NCBI GenBank assembly: GCA_016720075.1
Contig: JADJXW010000006.1
Coordinates: forward strand, 136,501 to 200,500
DNA from: Pseudomonadota bacterium
GTDB lineage: Bacteria; Pseudomonadota; Gammaproteobacteria; Steroidobacterales; Steroidobacteraceae
Direction: 5' to 3'
Length of the DNA: 64,000 nucleotides
Part shown: piece by piece, positions 46,696 to 55,149 of the stretch
How positions within the stretch are numbered: the stretch's first letter is position 1
Layout of the letters: each line of letters opens with the position of its first letter
Program-made: the position numbers and the translations under genes
Notes under the pieces: generated by a model
The model's database searches: none
The model's input: only the letters and a program-made list of their open reading frames with translations
What the model was told of the DNA's origin: nothing

Positions 46696-49599
46696 ATGAC
46701 TGCAATGCTGCGACGACTGCTTGCCGGGCTTTTTCTCTGCGCCACCCTGGTCGCCGGGGCGCAGTCGTTGCCACCCGCACCCGGCGGCCCACCAATGCCG
46801 GGCGCAGGCTCCCAGCCGGTTCCTGCGCCGGTGGAAGCCGCGCTGCCACCCGCGGCGCCGCTGCGCGAGGATGCCACCTGGCGCGCCACGCTCGAGCGCA
46901 TCGCGCAGGGCGTCGTGGCCATCAAGATCGATTCCACCCGGGCGTTCGACACCGAATGGAACACCTCATCGCAGGCCACCGGGTTCGTCGTGGATGCCGA
47001 GCGTGGCCTCATCCTCACCAACCGCCATGTGGTCACGCCCGGGCCGGTGACCGCGGAGGCCACTTTCCTCAACCGGGAAGAGGTGCAGCTGTTTCCGGTG
47101 TACCGCGATCCGGTGCACGACTTCGGCCTGTACCGCTACGACCCGGCGAAGCTGCGCTTCATGAAGCCCCCCAGCCTGCCGCTGCATCCGGAAGGCGCGC
47201 AGATCGGACGCGAGATCCGCGTGATCGGCAACAACGCGGGCGAGCAGCTTTCCATCCTCGCCGGCACGATCGCCCGCCTGGATCGCGAGGCGCCGGCCTA
47301 TGGCGTGGGGCGTTACAACGACTTCAACACCTTCTATCTGCAGGCCGCCTCCGGCACCTCGGGCGGGTCCTCCGGCTCGCCCGTGGTCGACATCGAGGGC
47401 CGAGTCGTGGCGCTCAATGCGGGCGGTGCCACCGGGGCCGCCTCGAGCTTCTACCTGCCGCTGGGCCGCGTGAAACGCGCCGTGCAGCTGATCCAGGCCG
47501 GCAAGCCCGTGCCGCGCGGCACGCTGCAGACGGTGTTCAGCTACACGCCCTACGACGAGCTGCGCCGCCTGGGCCTTACCGCCGAAACCGAGGCCGCCAC
47601 GCGCAAGGCCTTTCCCGACAACACCGGCATGCTGGTGGTGGACCAGATCCAGCCCGGCTCACCGGCCTTCAGCCAGCTGCAGACGGGCGACATCCTCATC
47701 AGCGTCGACGGCCGCAGCATCACCAGCTTCGAGCCGCTGGAGCAGCTGCTGGATGATTCCATCGGCAAGCCGCTGACGCTCAGCGTGCAGCGCGGGGGCA
47801 GCCTGAGCAGCATGCAGGTGCAGGTCTCGGACCTGGAAAGCATCACGCCGGCCAGCTACCTGGAGTTCGGCGATGCGGTGGTGCACGATCTTTCGTACCA
47901 GCAGGCGCGGCATTTCAACCTGCCCATCCGCGGCGTTTATGTGGCCAATCCCGGATACAGCCTGGCAGCGGCCGGCGTGCCGCGCGGCGCGCTGATCACC
48001 GCGGTGAACAGCCAGCCGGTGAACAACGCGGCAGATTTTCGCGCGCAGCTCGCGCTGCTGGCCGATGGCGACCGCGCCGCCATGCGCTTCACCACCATCG
48101 ATGATCCCAATGGCTCGCAGCTGCGCTCGGTGCGCATCGACCGGCGCTGGTTCCCCGCGCGCGCCTGTCGGCGCGACGATGTCGCGGGCCTGTGGCCCTG
48201 TGAACAGCTTGAGGCCGGGCCGCCGCCTCGCGCGGTGACTGCCGGCACGACGGCATTGCCCGCGGTGCGCGACAAGCTCGTGGCAAAGCTCGCCCCTTCG
48301 CTGGCGCACATCACCTTCGACATGCCCTTTGCCATCGCCGGCATCACCGAACGCAATTACCACGGTACCGGCCTGATCGTCGATGCGGCCCGCGGACTGG
48401 TGGTGACGGACCGCAATACCGTGCCGGTGTCGCTGGGAGATGTGCGCCTGACGTTTGGTGGCGCGCTGGAGATTCCCGGCAAGGTGGAGTTCGTGCACCC
48501 GCTGCACAACCTGGCGGTGATTTCGTATGACCCGAAGCTGATCGGCGCCACGCCCATGCGCAGCGCGCAGCTGTCGGCATCGCCGCTGCGCGTCGGGCAG
48601 AACGTCACCGTCATCGGCATGGATGGCGATGGGGAGCTGAAGTCGCGCGCCACGCAGGTGGTGTCGGTGGACCCGCTCGAACTGCCGCTGTCGCGCACGA
48701 TGCAGTTCCGCGACAGCAACCTCGAGGCCGCGCAGCTGCTCAATCCGCCCACGGACTTCGACGGCGTGCTGGTCGACGATAAAGGCGCGGTGCAGGCGCT
48801 GTGGTCCAGCTTCCCGGTGGATTCGGGGCGGGAGACCGTGCAGACGAACCGCGGCGTTTCCATCGAGCTGGTGGCGGAGATGCTGGGCCGCGTGCGCGAG
48901 GGCGGGCCGCTGCACACGCTCGACCTGGAGCTGAACCTGCAGCCGCTGACCGAGGCGCGCCGGCTGGGCCTTTCAGACCTGTGGTTGCAGAAGCTGGAGG
49001 CGCGCAGCCCGGAGACCCGTCGCGTGCTGTCCGTGGCGCGCATCACGGGTGGAGCGCCGGCGACGCGGGTGCTGCAGCAGGGCGACCTGCTGCTGGCCAT
49101 CAACGGCGCCACCGTCACCAGTTTCCGCGATGTCGAGCGCGCCGTGGTCGACCAGCAGCAGGTCGACGTCACCGTCTGGCGGGGCGCGGGCGAGCGCGTG
49201 CTGGCGGTGCCGACGACCGCGCTGACCGGCCTTGATGTGGACCGGGTGGTGCAATGGGCCGGGGCCACGCTGCATGCGCCCCATCGCGCGATGAGCGCGC
49301 AGCGCGGCGTGGTGCCGGTGGGTGTCTACGTGGCCTTCTTCTCCTATGGGTCGCCTGCGACGCGTTATCGGCTGTTTCCCGGCCGCCGCATCGTGGAGGT
49401 GGATGGCCAGCCCACGCCGGACCTGGATGCCTTCGTGAAGGTGGTGGCCGGGCGGCCGGATCGATCCTCGCTGCGGCTGCGCACGCTGACCTGGAACAAT
49501 GTTCCCGAGGTCATCACGCTGAAACTCGACCGCCAGTACTGGCCGGCCTCGGAAATTGTGCGGACGCCGCAGGGCTGGGACCGCCGGGCCCTGGAATAG
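46696..49599 (+). CDS. Large two-protease-domain HtrA protein, Deg7/Nma111-like
   Basis: 967 residues, twice the size of DegP. A signal peptide (1-22) and Pro-rich linker lead to a trypsin-like domain (about 60-260) with H111 (LTNRHVV), D142 (PVHDFGLY) and S226 in the unusual GGSSGSPV, the same motif used by fungal Nma111 and plant DEG7 in place of GNSGG. PDZ-like domains follow (about 300-380 and 400-490). A second trypsin-like domain (about 520-740) has lost its His and Ser (LVVTDRNTV; FDGVLVDDKG), and more PDZ domains end the protein (about 760-960). This layout, active then degenerate protease, is that of eukaryotic Nma111. It is probably periplasmic; substrates are unknown. Confidence 0.85.
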   Translation: MTAMLRRLLAGLFLCATLVAGAQSLPPAPGGPPMPGAGSQPVPAPVEAALPPAAPLREDATWRATLERIAQGVVAIKIDSTRAFDTEWNTSSQATGFVVDAERGLILTNRHVVTPGPVTAEATFLNREEVQLFPVYRDPVHDFGLYRYDPAKLRFMKPPSLPLHPEGAQIGREIRVIGNNAGEQLSILAGTIARLDREAPAYGVGRYNDFNTFYLQAASGTSGGSSGSPVVDIEGRVVALNAGGATGAASSFYLPLGRVKRAVQLIQAGKPVPRGTLQTVFSYTPYDELRRLGLTAETEAATRKAFPDNTGMLVVDQIQPGSPAFSQLQTGDILISVDGRSITSFEPLEQLLDDSIGKPLTLSVQRGGSLSSMQVQVSDLESITPASYLEFGDAVVHDLSYQQARHFNLPIRGVYVANPGYSLAAAGVPRGALITAVNSQPVNNAADFRAQLALLADGDRAAMRFTTIDDPNGSQLRSVRIDRRWFPARACRRDDVAGLWPCEQLEAGPPPRAVTAGTTALPAVRDKLVAKLAPSLAHITFDMPFAIAGITERNYHGTGLIVDAARGLVVTDRNTVPVSLGDVRLTFGGALEIPGKVEFVHPLHNLAVISYDPKLIGATPMRSAQLSASPLRVGQNVTVIGMDGDGELKSRATQVVSVDPLELPLSRTMQFRDSNLEAAQLLNPPTDFDGVLVDDKGAVQALWSSFPVDSGRETVQTNRGVSIELVAEMLGRVREGGPLHTLDLELNLQPLTEARRLGLSDLWLQKLEARSPETRRVLSVARITGGAPATRVLQQGDLLLAINGATVTSFRDVERAVVDQQQVDVTVWRGAGERVLAVPTTALTGLDVDRVVQWAGATLHAPHRAMSAQRGVVPVGVYVAFFSYGSPATRYRLFPGRRIVEVDGQPTPDLDAFVKVVAGRPDRSSLRLRTLTWNNVPEVITLKLDRQYWPASEIVRTPQGWDRRALE

Positions 49600-49655
49600 C
49601 GGGCGCGTCACACCTTTGGCATTCAGGCGCCCGGGGGTGAGGCGGTCCGCACTGA

Positions 49656-49661
49656 TAGAAT
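49656..49661 (+). promoter_or_regulatory. -10 element before tsaC
   Basis: TAGAAT, 6 nt before the ATG, without a spaced Shine-Dalgarno. Confidence 0.5.
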
Positions 49662-49667
49662 GGGCGG

Positions 49668-50690
49668 ATGGTCAAAGTCCGCGCTACCCAGGATGAAATC
49701 GAAGCCGCCGTCGACGCGCTGCGCGACGGCGAGCTCGTGGCGTTTCCCACGGAAACCGTCTACGGCCTGGGCGCCAACGCTTCCAATCCCGCCGCGGTGC
49801 GCAAGGTCTTCGAGCTGAAGGACCGGCCTGCCTCGCACCCGGTGATCGTGCACATCGACCAGGCGAAATATCTCAAGCGCTGGGTGCGCGAGCTGTCTCC
49901 CGATGCCGAGAAACTGGCCGCGGCCTTCTGGCCGGGTCCGCTGACGCTGGTGCTGCCGCGTGCCGAGGCCGTGCACGATGTGGTCACCGGCGGGCAGGAC
50001 ACCGTCGCCATCCGCATTCCCTCGCACCCGATGGCCCGCCAGCTGCTCGATGCCTTCGGTGGCGGCATCGCCGCGCCGTCGGCCAACCGTTACGGGCGGC
50101 TTTCGGCCACGCGCGCCGAGCACGTGCAGGATGAGTTTGGCGACGCCGTGAAGGTCATCCTCGATGGCGGCGAGTGCCAGCTGGGCCTGGAATCCACCAT
50201 CGTCAGCTGCCTCGACGGCGAGGTGCGGCTGCTGCGTCCCGGCGCCATCAAGCTCAGTCAGTTGCGCGCCGTGGTGGGCGAGGTGCAGATCGGCGCGAAC
50301 AATGCGGTGCCCCGCGTGCCGGGCAGCGCTGCTGCGCACTATTCACCGGCCACGCCGCTGTCCATCGTTCCCGGCGGCGAGCTCGACGCGCTCGCCAAGT
50401 CGCTTTCCGAAGGAGGGCAGCGCATCGCCGTGCTGGCGCAGCGCCTGCCGCTCAAGACCTATGAAACGGTCACCTGGGTCAATGCCGGCAAGCGCGCCGA
50501 GGCTTTCGGCCACGACCTCTACGCCAACCTGCGTACACTGGACAAGGCTGGCTGTGCGCGCATCCTGGTGCAGGAAGTGCCCGGCGATGAGCGCTGGGAT
50601 GCCATCCGCGACCGTCTGGCCCGCGCCGCCGTGGGCGCGGCTGCGGACTCCGGTCGTTATTCTTCGCTAGGGACGGGTGTATTGCCTTGA
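49668..50690 (+). CDS. tsaC: L-threonylcarbamoyladenylate synthase, long Sua5 form
   Basis: Makes the threonylcarbamoyl-AMP used for t6A37 tRNA modification. 340 residues: the YrdC domain (about 8-195, AFPTETVYGLGANA, VFELKDRPASHPVIVHI, APSANRYGRLSAT, LGLESTIVSC) followed by the extra Sua5 domain (about 215-335), unlike the short E. coli TsaC. The stop overlaps the TTG start of the decarboxylase gene. Confidence 0.93.
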   Translation: MVKVRATQDEIEAAVDALRDGELVAFPTETVYGLGANASNPAAVRKVFELKDRPASHPVIVHIDQAKYLKRWVRELSPDAEKLAAAFWPGPLTLVLPRAEAVHDVVTGGQDTVAIRIPSHPMARQLLDAFGGGIAAPSANRYGRLSATRAEHVQDEFGDAVKVILDGGECQLGLESTIVSCLDGEVRLLRPGAIKLSQLRAVVGEVQIGANNAVPRVPGSAAAHYSPATPLSIVPGGELDALAKSLSEGGQRIAVLAQRLPLKTYETVTWVNAGKRAEAFGHDLYANLRTLDKAGCARILVQEVPGDERWDAIRDRLARAAVGAAADSGRYSSLGTGVLP

Positions 50691-51856
50691 AGCGCCGATT
50701 CATCGATCCGTTTGCACCCGCCGAGGTGCAGCGGCTGGTGGCCACCTTTGGTTCGCCGCTGCTCATCATCGACTGCGAGCGCATCCGCGCCCAGTACCGC
50801 AAGCTCGCGCGCGCGCTGCCGGGCGTCGACCTTCACTACGCGCTGAAGCCGCTGCCGCATCCGGCCGTGGTCCGCACGGTGGCCGAGCTGGGGGGATTTC
50901 TCGACCTGGCCACTACCGGCGAGGTGCAGCTGGTGTCGCGGCTGGGAATAGACCCCGCGCGCTGCATCCACACGCACCCGATCAAGCGCGACAAGGATTT
51001 CCGCAACGCGCTGTTCGCCGGCGTGAAGACCTTCGTCGCCGACAACCCCGACGAAGTGCGCAAGTTCCGGCGCTACCGGGCCGACGCCGAGCTGCTGCTG
51101 CGCGTGTCGTTTCGCAGCCCGGGCGCTGTCAGCGACCTGTCGCGCAAGTTCGGCTGCGATCCGGAAAGCGCGCTGGAACTGGCACGCCTCGCGGCCAAGC
51201 TGGGCATCCGCCTGAAGGGTTTCTCGTTCCATGTGGGCTCGCAGGCCCGCGACGCGCTGAAGCATGTCGAGGCCATCGAGGCCTGCCTGGTGCTGCTGAA
51301 GAAGGCTCGCCGCGAGAAGCTGGGGCCGCTGGACACGCTCGACATCGGGGGCGGGTTTCCCATCGACTATGCGCAGCGAGTGCCGGAGATCGGCCGCTTC
51401 TGCGCGCCCATCCGCAAGGCGCTGGCTGGCGTGCCGAAAGACGTGCGTGTGATAGCCGAGCCGGGCCGGTTCATCGCCGGGCCTGCCGCCATCGGCGTTG
51501 CCAGCGTCATGGGCCGCGCCGAGCGCGAGGGCCTGTGGTGGTACTACCTGGACGATGGCCTGTATGGCTCGTGGAACGGGCAGATGTTCGACCACGCCAG
51601 CTACCCCATCGAAAGCCTGAAAAAGAGCGACGACCAGAAACCCTCGGTGCTCGCCGGCCCCACCTGCGACAGCATCGATGTCATCGCCGAGAACATCCTG
51701 CTGCCGAAGCTCAAGGTGGGGGACCTGATCATCGGGCGCGCCATGGGGGCCTACACCTGGGCCTCGGCCAGCGAGTTCAATTTCTTCCCCCGCGCCACGG
51801 TGGTTTCCGTGAACGAGACACCGGGCGATACTGGCAAGGTGGAGCCGCAGGGATAA
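50687..51856 (+). CDS. PLP-dependent fold-III decarboxylase, ornithine decarboxylase-like
   Basis: 389 residues, TTG 50687 overlapping the tsaC stop (TTGA). The PLP lysine is in LHYALKPLPHP, the Gly-rich phosphate loop is LDTLDIGGGFPI, and the C-terminal active-site motif GPTCDSIDVI has the CDS(I/L)D form typical of ornithine/lysine decarboxylases rather than the CESGD of diaminopimelate decarboxylase. The GSWNGQMFDH segment also fits ODC. Likely putrescine synthesis; substrate is inferred. Confidence 0.87.
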   Translation: MKRRFIDPFAPAEVQRLVATFGSPLLIIDCERIRAQYRKLARALPGVDLHYALKPLPHPAVVRTVAELGGFLDLATTGEVQLVSRLGIDPARCIHTHPIKRDKDFRNALFAGVKTFVADNPDEVRKFRRYRADAELLLRVSFRSPGAVSDLSRKFGCDPESALELARLAAKLGIRLKGFSFHVGSQARDALKHVEAIEACLVLLKKARREKLGPLDTLDIGGGFPIDYAQRVPEIGRFCAPIRKALAGVPKDVRVIAEPGRFIAGPAAIGVASVMGRAEREGLWWYYLDDGLYGSWNGQMFDHASYPIESLKKSDDQKPSVLAGPTCDSIDVIAENILLPKLKVGDLIIGRAMGAYTWASASEFNFFPRATVVSVNETPGDTGKVEPQG

Positions 51857-51859
51857 ACG

Positions 51860-52270
51860 ATGGAAGGCACGACGATCGCATGGCTGTTGGTGGCGGTGGC
51901 GCTGTTCTCGGCGATACGCATCGTGTCGCAGTTCCGGGGGTTGTCGCGCAAGCGCAAGCCCGTGGACTGGGACGAGCAGTTCATCCAGAGCCTGCGCAAG
52001 GCCGGCGTGAACACCTTCGAAGAGCAGCCGGTGGATTTCTTCTTCACGCTGCCCACCCGCGCGGCCTGCGAGCAGCTGGCCTTCGTGCTGCGGCCCGATG
52101 GCTACACGCTCGACATCAAGGAAGACCCCGAGACCGGCATCCTCAGCCTGCACGCGCAGCGCAGCATGCGGCTGGTGATTCCCGAGATGCAGGCGATTAC
52201 CGCGCGGTTCACGCTGCTGGCTGAGCAGCATGGCGGGAAGTACGACAACTGGGCGGTTGCGCGCAAGTAA
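51860..52270 (+). CDS. RraB-like ribonuclease-E-inhibitor-family protein with N-terminal membrane helix
   Basis: 136 residues. The C-terminal part (about 50-132: FFFTLPTRAACEQLAFVLRPDGYTLDI ... EMQAITARFTLLAEQHGGKYDNWAV) matches the RraB family. It is preceded by a membrane segment (TIAWLLVAVALFSAIRIVSQF, about 5-25), absent from E. coli RraB. Cytoplasmic-membrane tethering would place it near membrane-bound RNase E. No RNase E gene is in the window, only rng. Three nt after the decarboxylase gene. Confidence 0.75.
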   Translation: MEGTTIAWLLVAVALFSAIRIVSQFRGLSRKRKPVDWDEQFIQSLRKAGVNTFEEQPVDFFFTLPTRAACEQLAFVLRPDGYTLDIKEDPETGILSLHAQRSMRLVIPEMQAITARFTLLAEQHGGKYDNWAVARK

Positions 52271-52315
52271 CGCGCGGGCTGCGGAAGGCTTCTGAAGAGG
52301 CGAGCGTCGTGCAAA

Positions 52316-52451
52316 GCATGGCGCGGGCCCGGCGCGAGGGCATCTTGCCGCGCCGCGGACAGACGGCGCTGGACCCCTTGGTGGCTGCTGAACCTCGAGT
52401 TGCGCCGTAACTTGCGCGGCAAGATGCCCTCACACCGTGCCCACGCCATGC
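52316..52451. repeat. Hairpin repeat, copy 1
   Basis: A 136-bp inverted repeat: left arm 52316-52352 pairs with right arm 52415-52451 (37 bp, 4 mismatches, three of them C/T differences). The 62-nt interior (52353-52414) contains a second stem ACGGCGC/GCGCCGT (52363-52369 and 52402-52408). The interior is the reverse complement of that of copy 2 with few changes (for example GTTGCGCCGTAACTTG in both), but the arms are unrelated in sequence to those of copy 2. No transposase is nearby. Between the copies, GTCGG/CCGAC (52459-52477) forms a small hairpin. Confidence 0.85.
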
Positions 52452-52500
52452 CCCGGGCGTCGGTTGTCTTTTCCGACGATTTGCATGCACAGCGTGTGAT

Positions 52501-52629
52501 GGCGAGCGGGTGAGTTGAGGGCCTCTTCGCGCGCAAGTTACGGCGCAACACCGGTGTTCAGCAGGCTGTGAGGCGTCCAGCGCCGTCTGTTCGCGGCGCG
52601 CGAAGAGTCCCTCAACTCGCCCGCTCGCC
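52501..52629. repeat. Hairpin repeat, copy 2 (opposite orientation)
   Basis: A 129-bp inverted repeat: left arm 52501-52533 pairs with right arm 52597-52629 (33 bp, 2 mismatches). The 63-nt interior (52534-52596) is the reverse complement of copy 1's. The right arm ends 5 bp before the TACTCT hexamer of gst, so it covers that promoter's -35 region. Apart from these two repeats I see no gene in 52271-52646. Confidence 0.85.
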
Positions 52630-52634
52630 TGGCG

Positions 52635-52640
52635 TACTCT
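52635..52640 (+). promoter_or_regulatory. -10-like element before the GST gene
   Basis: TACTCT, 6 nt before the ATG. Confidence 0.4.
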
Positions 52641-52646
52641 AGGCGC

Positions 52647-53258
52647 ATGCAACTCGTCGGCAGGCACAGCTCGCTCTACACCCGCATGCCGCTGATGTTC
52701 GCCGACGAACTGGCCGTGCCGCTCGAGTTCGTGCCCGTCCCCGACATGACCCGCACCGATGTGGCCAGCTACGCGGGCAATCCCGCGCTCAAGCTGCCCA
52801 TCCTGAAGCTGCAGGGCGCGGAACTCTACGGCGCGCTCAACATCTGCCGCGCCATCGCCGAGAACAGCACTTCGCAGAAGCTCATCGTGTGGCCCGAGAT
52901 GCTGGCCGACACACTCTCGCGCAATGCGCAGGAGATGGTGTGGCACGCGATGACCGCGCAGGTGACCGTCGTGATGGGAACCGTGGTGAACCACCTGCCG
53001 GCCGAGGATGGATTCTTCGCGAAGACACGCGCTGGCCTGGCCGGCGCGCTGGGCTGGCTCGATGCGCGCGTGGGCCAGTGCCTGTCGGCGCTTCCGCCGC
53101 GAGGGCTGTCGGTGTTCGAGGTGTCGCTGTTCTGCCTGGTGGAGCACCTGGCGTTCAGGCCCAGCGTGGCGCTGGATGAATACCCGGCGCTGCGCGCTTT
53201 CGCCGGGGCGTATGGCGCGCGGGATTGCGCGCGCCGCACGGTCTATCGCTTCGACTAG
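52647..53258 (+). CDS. Glutathione S-transferase family protein
   Basis: 203 residues. N-terminal thioredoxin-like domain (about 1-75) with the cis-Pro segment ALKLPILKLQGAELYGALNICRAI, then an all-helical C-terminal domain. The usual catalytic Ser/Cys/Tyr position is in HSSLYTRMPLMF. Fold assignment is fairly clear, substrate is not. Its TAG stop is shared with gpmA in a CTAG. Confidence 0.75.
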   Translation: MQLVGRHSSLYTRMPLMFADELAVPLEFVPVPDMTRTDVASYAGNPALKLPILKLQGAELYGALNICRAIAENSTSQKLIVWPEMLADTLSRNAQEMVWHAMTAQVTVVMGTVVNHLPAEDGFFAKTRAGLAGALGWLDARVGQCLSALPPRGLSVFEVSLFCLVEHLAFRPSVALDEYPALRAFAGAYGARDCARRTVYRFD

Positions 53259-54004
53259 CGCTTTTCGGTCTGCCGGCGCACGGCGTCGGCGGCGGCCTTG
53301 ATGGCCTCGGGATCGCCCAGGTAGCGGTGGCCCGTGGGCTTCAGCGAGGAGTCCAGTTCGTAGAGCAGCGGCACGCCGGTGGGGATGTTCAGCTCCACGA
53401 TCTCGCTCTCGGGAACCTGGTCGAGCATCTTCACCAGCGCGCGGATGCTGTTGCCGTGCGCGGCGATCAGCACGTTCCTGCCGGAGCGCAGTTTCGGCGC
53501 GATTTCCTCGTTCCACAACGGCAGCACGCGGGCGAGGGTGTCCTTCAGCGATTCGGTGGCCGGCAGCAGCCGCGGGTCGAGGCCCGCGTAGCGCGAATCA
53601 TGCCGCGGATGCCGCTCGTCGCTCTCGGGCAGCGCCGGCGGCGGGATGTCGTAACTGCGGCGCCAGATCTTCACCTGCTCCGCGCCGTGCTTCTCCACGG
53701 TCTGCGCCTTGTCGAGGCCCTGCAGCGCGCCGTAGTGCCGCTCGTTGAGGCGCCAGTCCTTTTCCACCGGCAGCCACATGCGGTCCATCTCGTCGAGGGC
53801 GATCCACAGCGTGCGGATGGCGCGTTTCAGCACCGACGTATAGGCGTAGTCGAAGCGGATGCCGGTGGCCTTGAGCTCGCGCCCCGCCTGGCGGGCTTCC
53901 TCGCGGCCCTGGTCGGAAAGATCGACGTCCGTCCAGCCGGTGAACAGGTTGGCCACGTTCCAGGTGCTCTGGCCATGGCGAAGGAGAACGAGTTTGCCGG
54001 ACAT
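53255..54004 (-). CDS. gpmA: 2,3-bisphosphoglycerate-dependent phosphoglycerate mutase
   Basis: Glycolytic interconversion of 3- and 2-phosphoglycerate. 249 residues with the phospho-His motif LVLLRHGQSTWN, TSVLKRAIRTLW, RLNERHYGALQGLDK and AAHGNSIRALVK (second active-site His). Complete. Divergent from yggU. Confidence 0.96.
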   Translation of the reverse strand: MSGKLVLLRHGQSTWNVANLFTGWTDVDLSDQGREEARQAGRELKATGIRFDYAYTSVLKRAIRTLWIALDEMDRMWLPVEKDWRLNERHYGALQGLDKAQTVEKHGAEQVKIWRRSYDIPPPALPESDERHPRHDSRYAGLDPRLLPATESLKDTLARVLPLWNEEIAPKLRSGRNVLIAAHGNSIRALVKMLDQVPESEIVELNIPTGVPLLYELDSSLKPTGHRYLGDPEAIKAAADAVRRQTEKR

Positions 54005-54058
54005 TTGCGCGCTTCCGTATCCTTGGGAGGTGATCGCAGATTACCAAACCTGCCGCGG

Positions 54059-54286
54059 ATGAGCCGGATCCTCGAACTGAAGGTGAAGCCCAATGCCCGG
54101 GCGAGCCGGCTGACCGAACAGCCTGACGGCACGTGGCTGGCGGAGTTGAAATCCCCACCGGTGGATGGGAAGGCCAATGCGGAGCTGATCGGCCTGGTGG
54201 CCGAGCACTTTGGCTGTCGCAAGGCCGAGGTGACAATAAGGGTCGGCGCCGGCGGGCGGCGCAAGCTGGTGAAGATCGGGACCTGA
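54059..54286 (+). CDS. DUF167 / YggU family protein
   Basis: 75 residues with the family core LELKVKPNARAS, ELKSPPVDGKANAELIGLVAEHFGCRKAEVTI and GAGGRRKLVKI. Function unknown although conserved from bacteria to humans. Confidence 0.9.
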   Translation: MSRILELKVKPNARASRLTEQPDGTWLAELKSPPVDGKANAELIGLVAEHFGCRKAEVTIRVGAGGRRKLVKIGT

Positions 54287-54336
54287 GTCGCGCCCGCAGC
54301 CCGCCACTTTCAGCCGTGGTTCGAAACCGCCGGTGA

Positions 54337-54368
54337 GCTGACACGATTTGCCGCGTCGTCACGCCTTC
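54337..54368 (+). promoter_or_regulatory. Bipartite motif shared with the 61.2-kb gene
   Basis: GCTGACACGATTTGC, 9 nt, ACGCCTTC; the same two blocks at identical spacing occur at 61174-61205. Possibly a shared promoter or operator for the accessory cluster. Confidence 0.4.
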
Positions 54369-54396
54369 TTGAGTCAGGCGACACACTCAAGAGGCG
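54362..54396 (+). promoter_or_regulatory. Hairpin occluding the RBS of the rhodanese lipoprotein gene
   Basis: CGCC-T-TCTTGAGT (54362-54374) pairs with ACTCAAGA-GGCG (54385-54396), one bulge, 10-nt loop. The AAGAGG that would serve as ribosome binding site for ATG 54403 is within the 3' strand, so the hairpin could limit translation. Confidence 0.45.
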
Positions 54397-54402
54397 GGCG
54401 AC

Positions 54403-55149
54403 ATGCGAACTTCAGGCGCACGGGGATCGGTGGTTCTGGCGACAGCGATGCTGGGTCTGGCGGCGTGCGATCGGTTCGGCGCCCCGGGAACCCCGGGGCA
54501 GGGGCAGCAGCCTGCGTTCCAGCAGCAGTATCCCCAGCAGCAGTTCCAGCAGCCGCCATTCGCGCAGCAGCCGCAGGCCCAGCCTGGTGCCGGCAACCCC
54601 GCAAGCCTCGACCAGCTCGAGGCCTGGGAACGACAGGACGCCGGCGTGCGGGCAAGCAGCCAGCTGCACAACGGCCCCATGCACGGGCCCACTCCCAACC
54701 AGATTCCCGGCGGACAGGTCATCACCACGAAGGGGCTTCTGCCGCTGATCCAGGGCGGCGCCGGCGTTCCGGTGCTGGTGCTCGATGTGCTGGGCAATCC
54801 ACAGATGCAGCTGCCCAATGCCGCACCGGCCGTCTTTGCCGCGCAACCGGGCGACTTCAACGACACCGTGCAGCAGCAGTTCGGCCAGATGCTGATGCAG
54901 CTCACGCAGGGCAACAAGCAGGTCCCGATCGTCACCTACTGCCAGGGGCCGCAGTGCTGGATGTCGTACAACGCGGCGCTGCGCGCCATCGCGCTCGGCT
55001 ATCGCAACGTGCTGTGGTACCGCGGCGGGCTCGAGGCCTGGCAGCAGGCCATGTCGCAGATGGCAGGCGTGGGCGGGCAGCCACCGCAGATGGGCCCTCA
55101 ACAGAATCCCGGCCAGTCCGGTTTCGGCGGAGGCAACTTCAATGAGTGA
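54403..55149 (+). CDS. Rhodanese-like lipoprotein with Gln/Pro-rich linker
   Basis: 248 residues. Leader and lipobox (LGLAACDRF) predict a lipoprotein; residues 30-65 are Gln/Pro rich (FQQQYPQQQFQQPPF). The C-terminal half resembles the rhodanese-like CxxCW family: the loop is TYCQGPQCWMSYNAALRA followed by LGYRNVLWYRGGLEAWQQA. The spacing is C-x4-C-W rather than CxxCW. It may handle sulfur or be a redox sensor in the envelope. First gene of an uncharacterised cluster; overlaps the next gene by 8 nt. Confidence 0.75.
   Translation: MRTSGARGSVVLATAMLGLAACDRFGAPGTPGQGQQPAFQQQYPQQQFQQPPFAQQPQAQPGAGNPASLDQLEAWERQDAGVRASSQLHNGPMHGPTPNQIPGGQVITTKGLLPLIQGGAGVPVLVLDVLGNPQMQLPNAAPAVFAAQPGDFNDTVQQQFGQMLMQLTQGNKQVPIVTYCQGPQCWMSYNAALRAIALGYRNVLWYRGGLEAWQQAMSQMAGVGGQPPQMGPQQNPGQSGFGGGNFNE

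Noticed and set aside
52316..52629. Integron attC sites or a CRISPR array as explanation of the hairpins.
   Set aside because: Only two copies in inverted orientation, no integrase or cas genes, no GTTRRRY/RYYYAAC ends, and no regular spacers.
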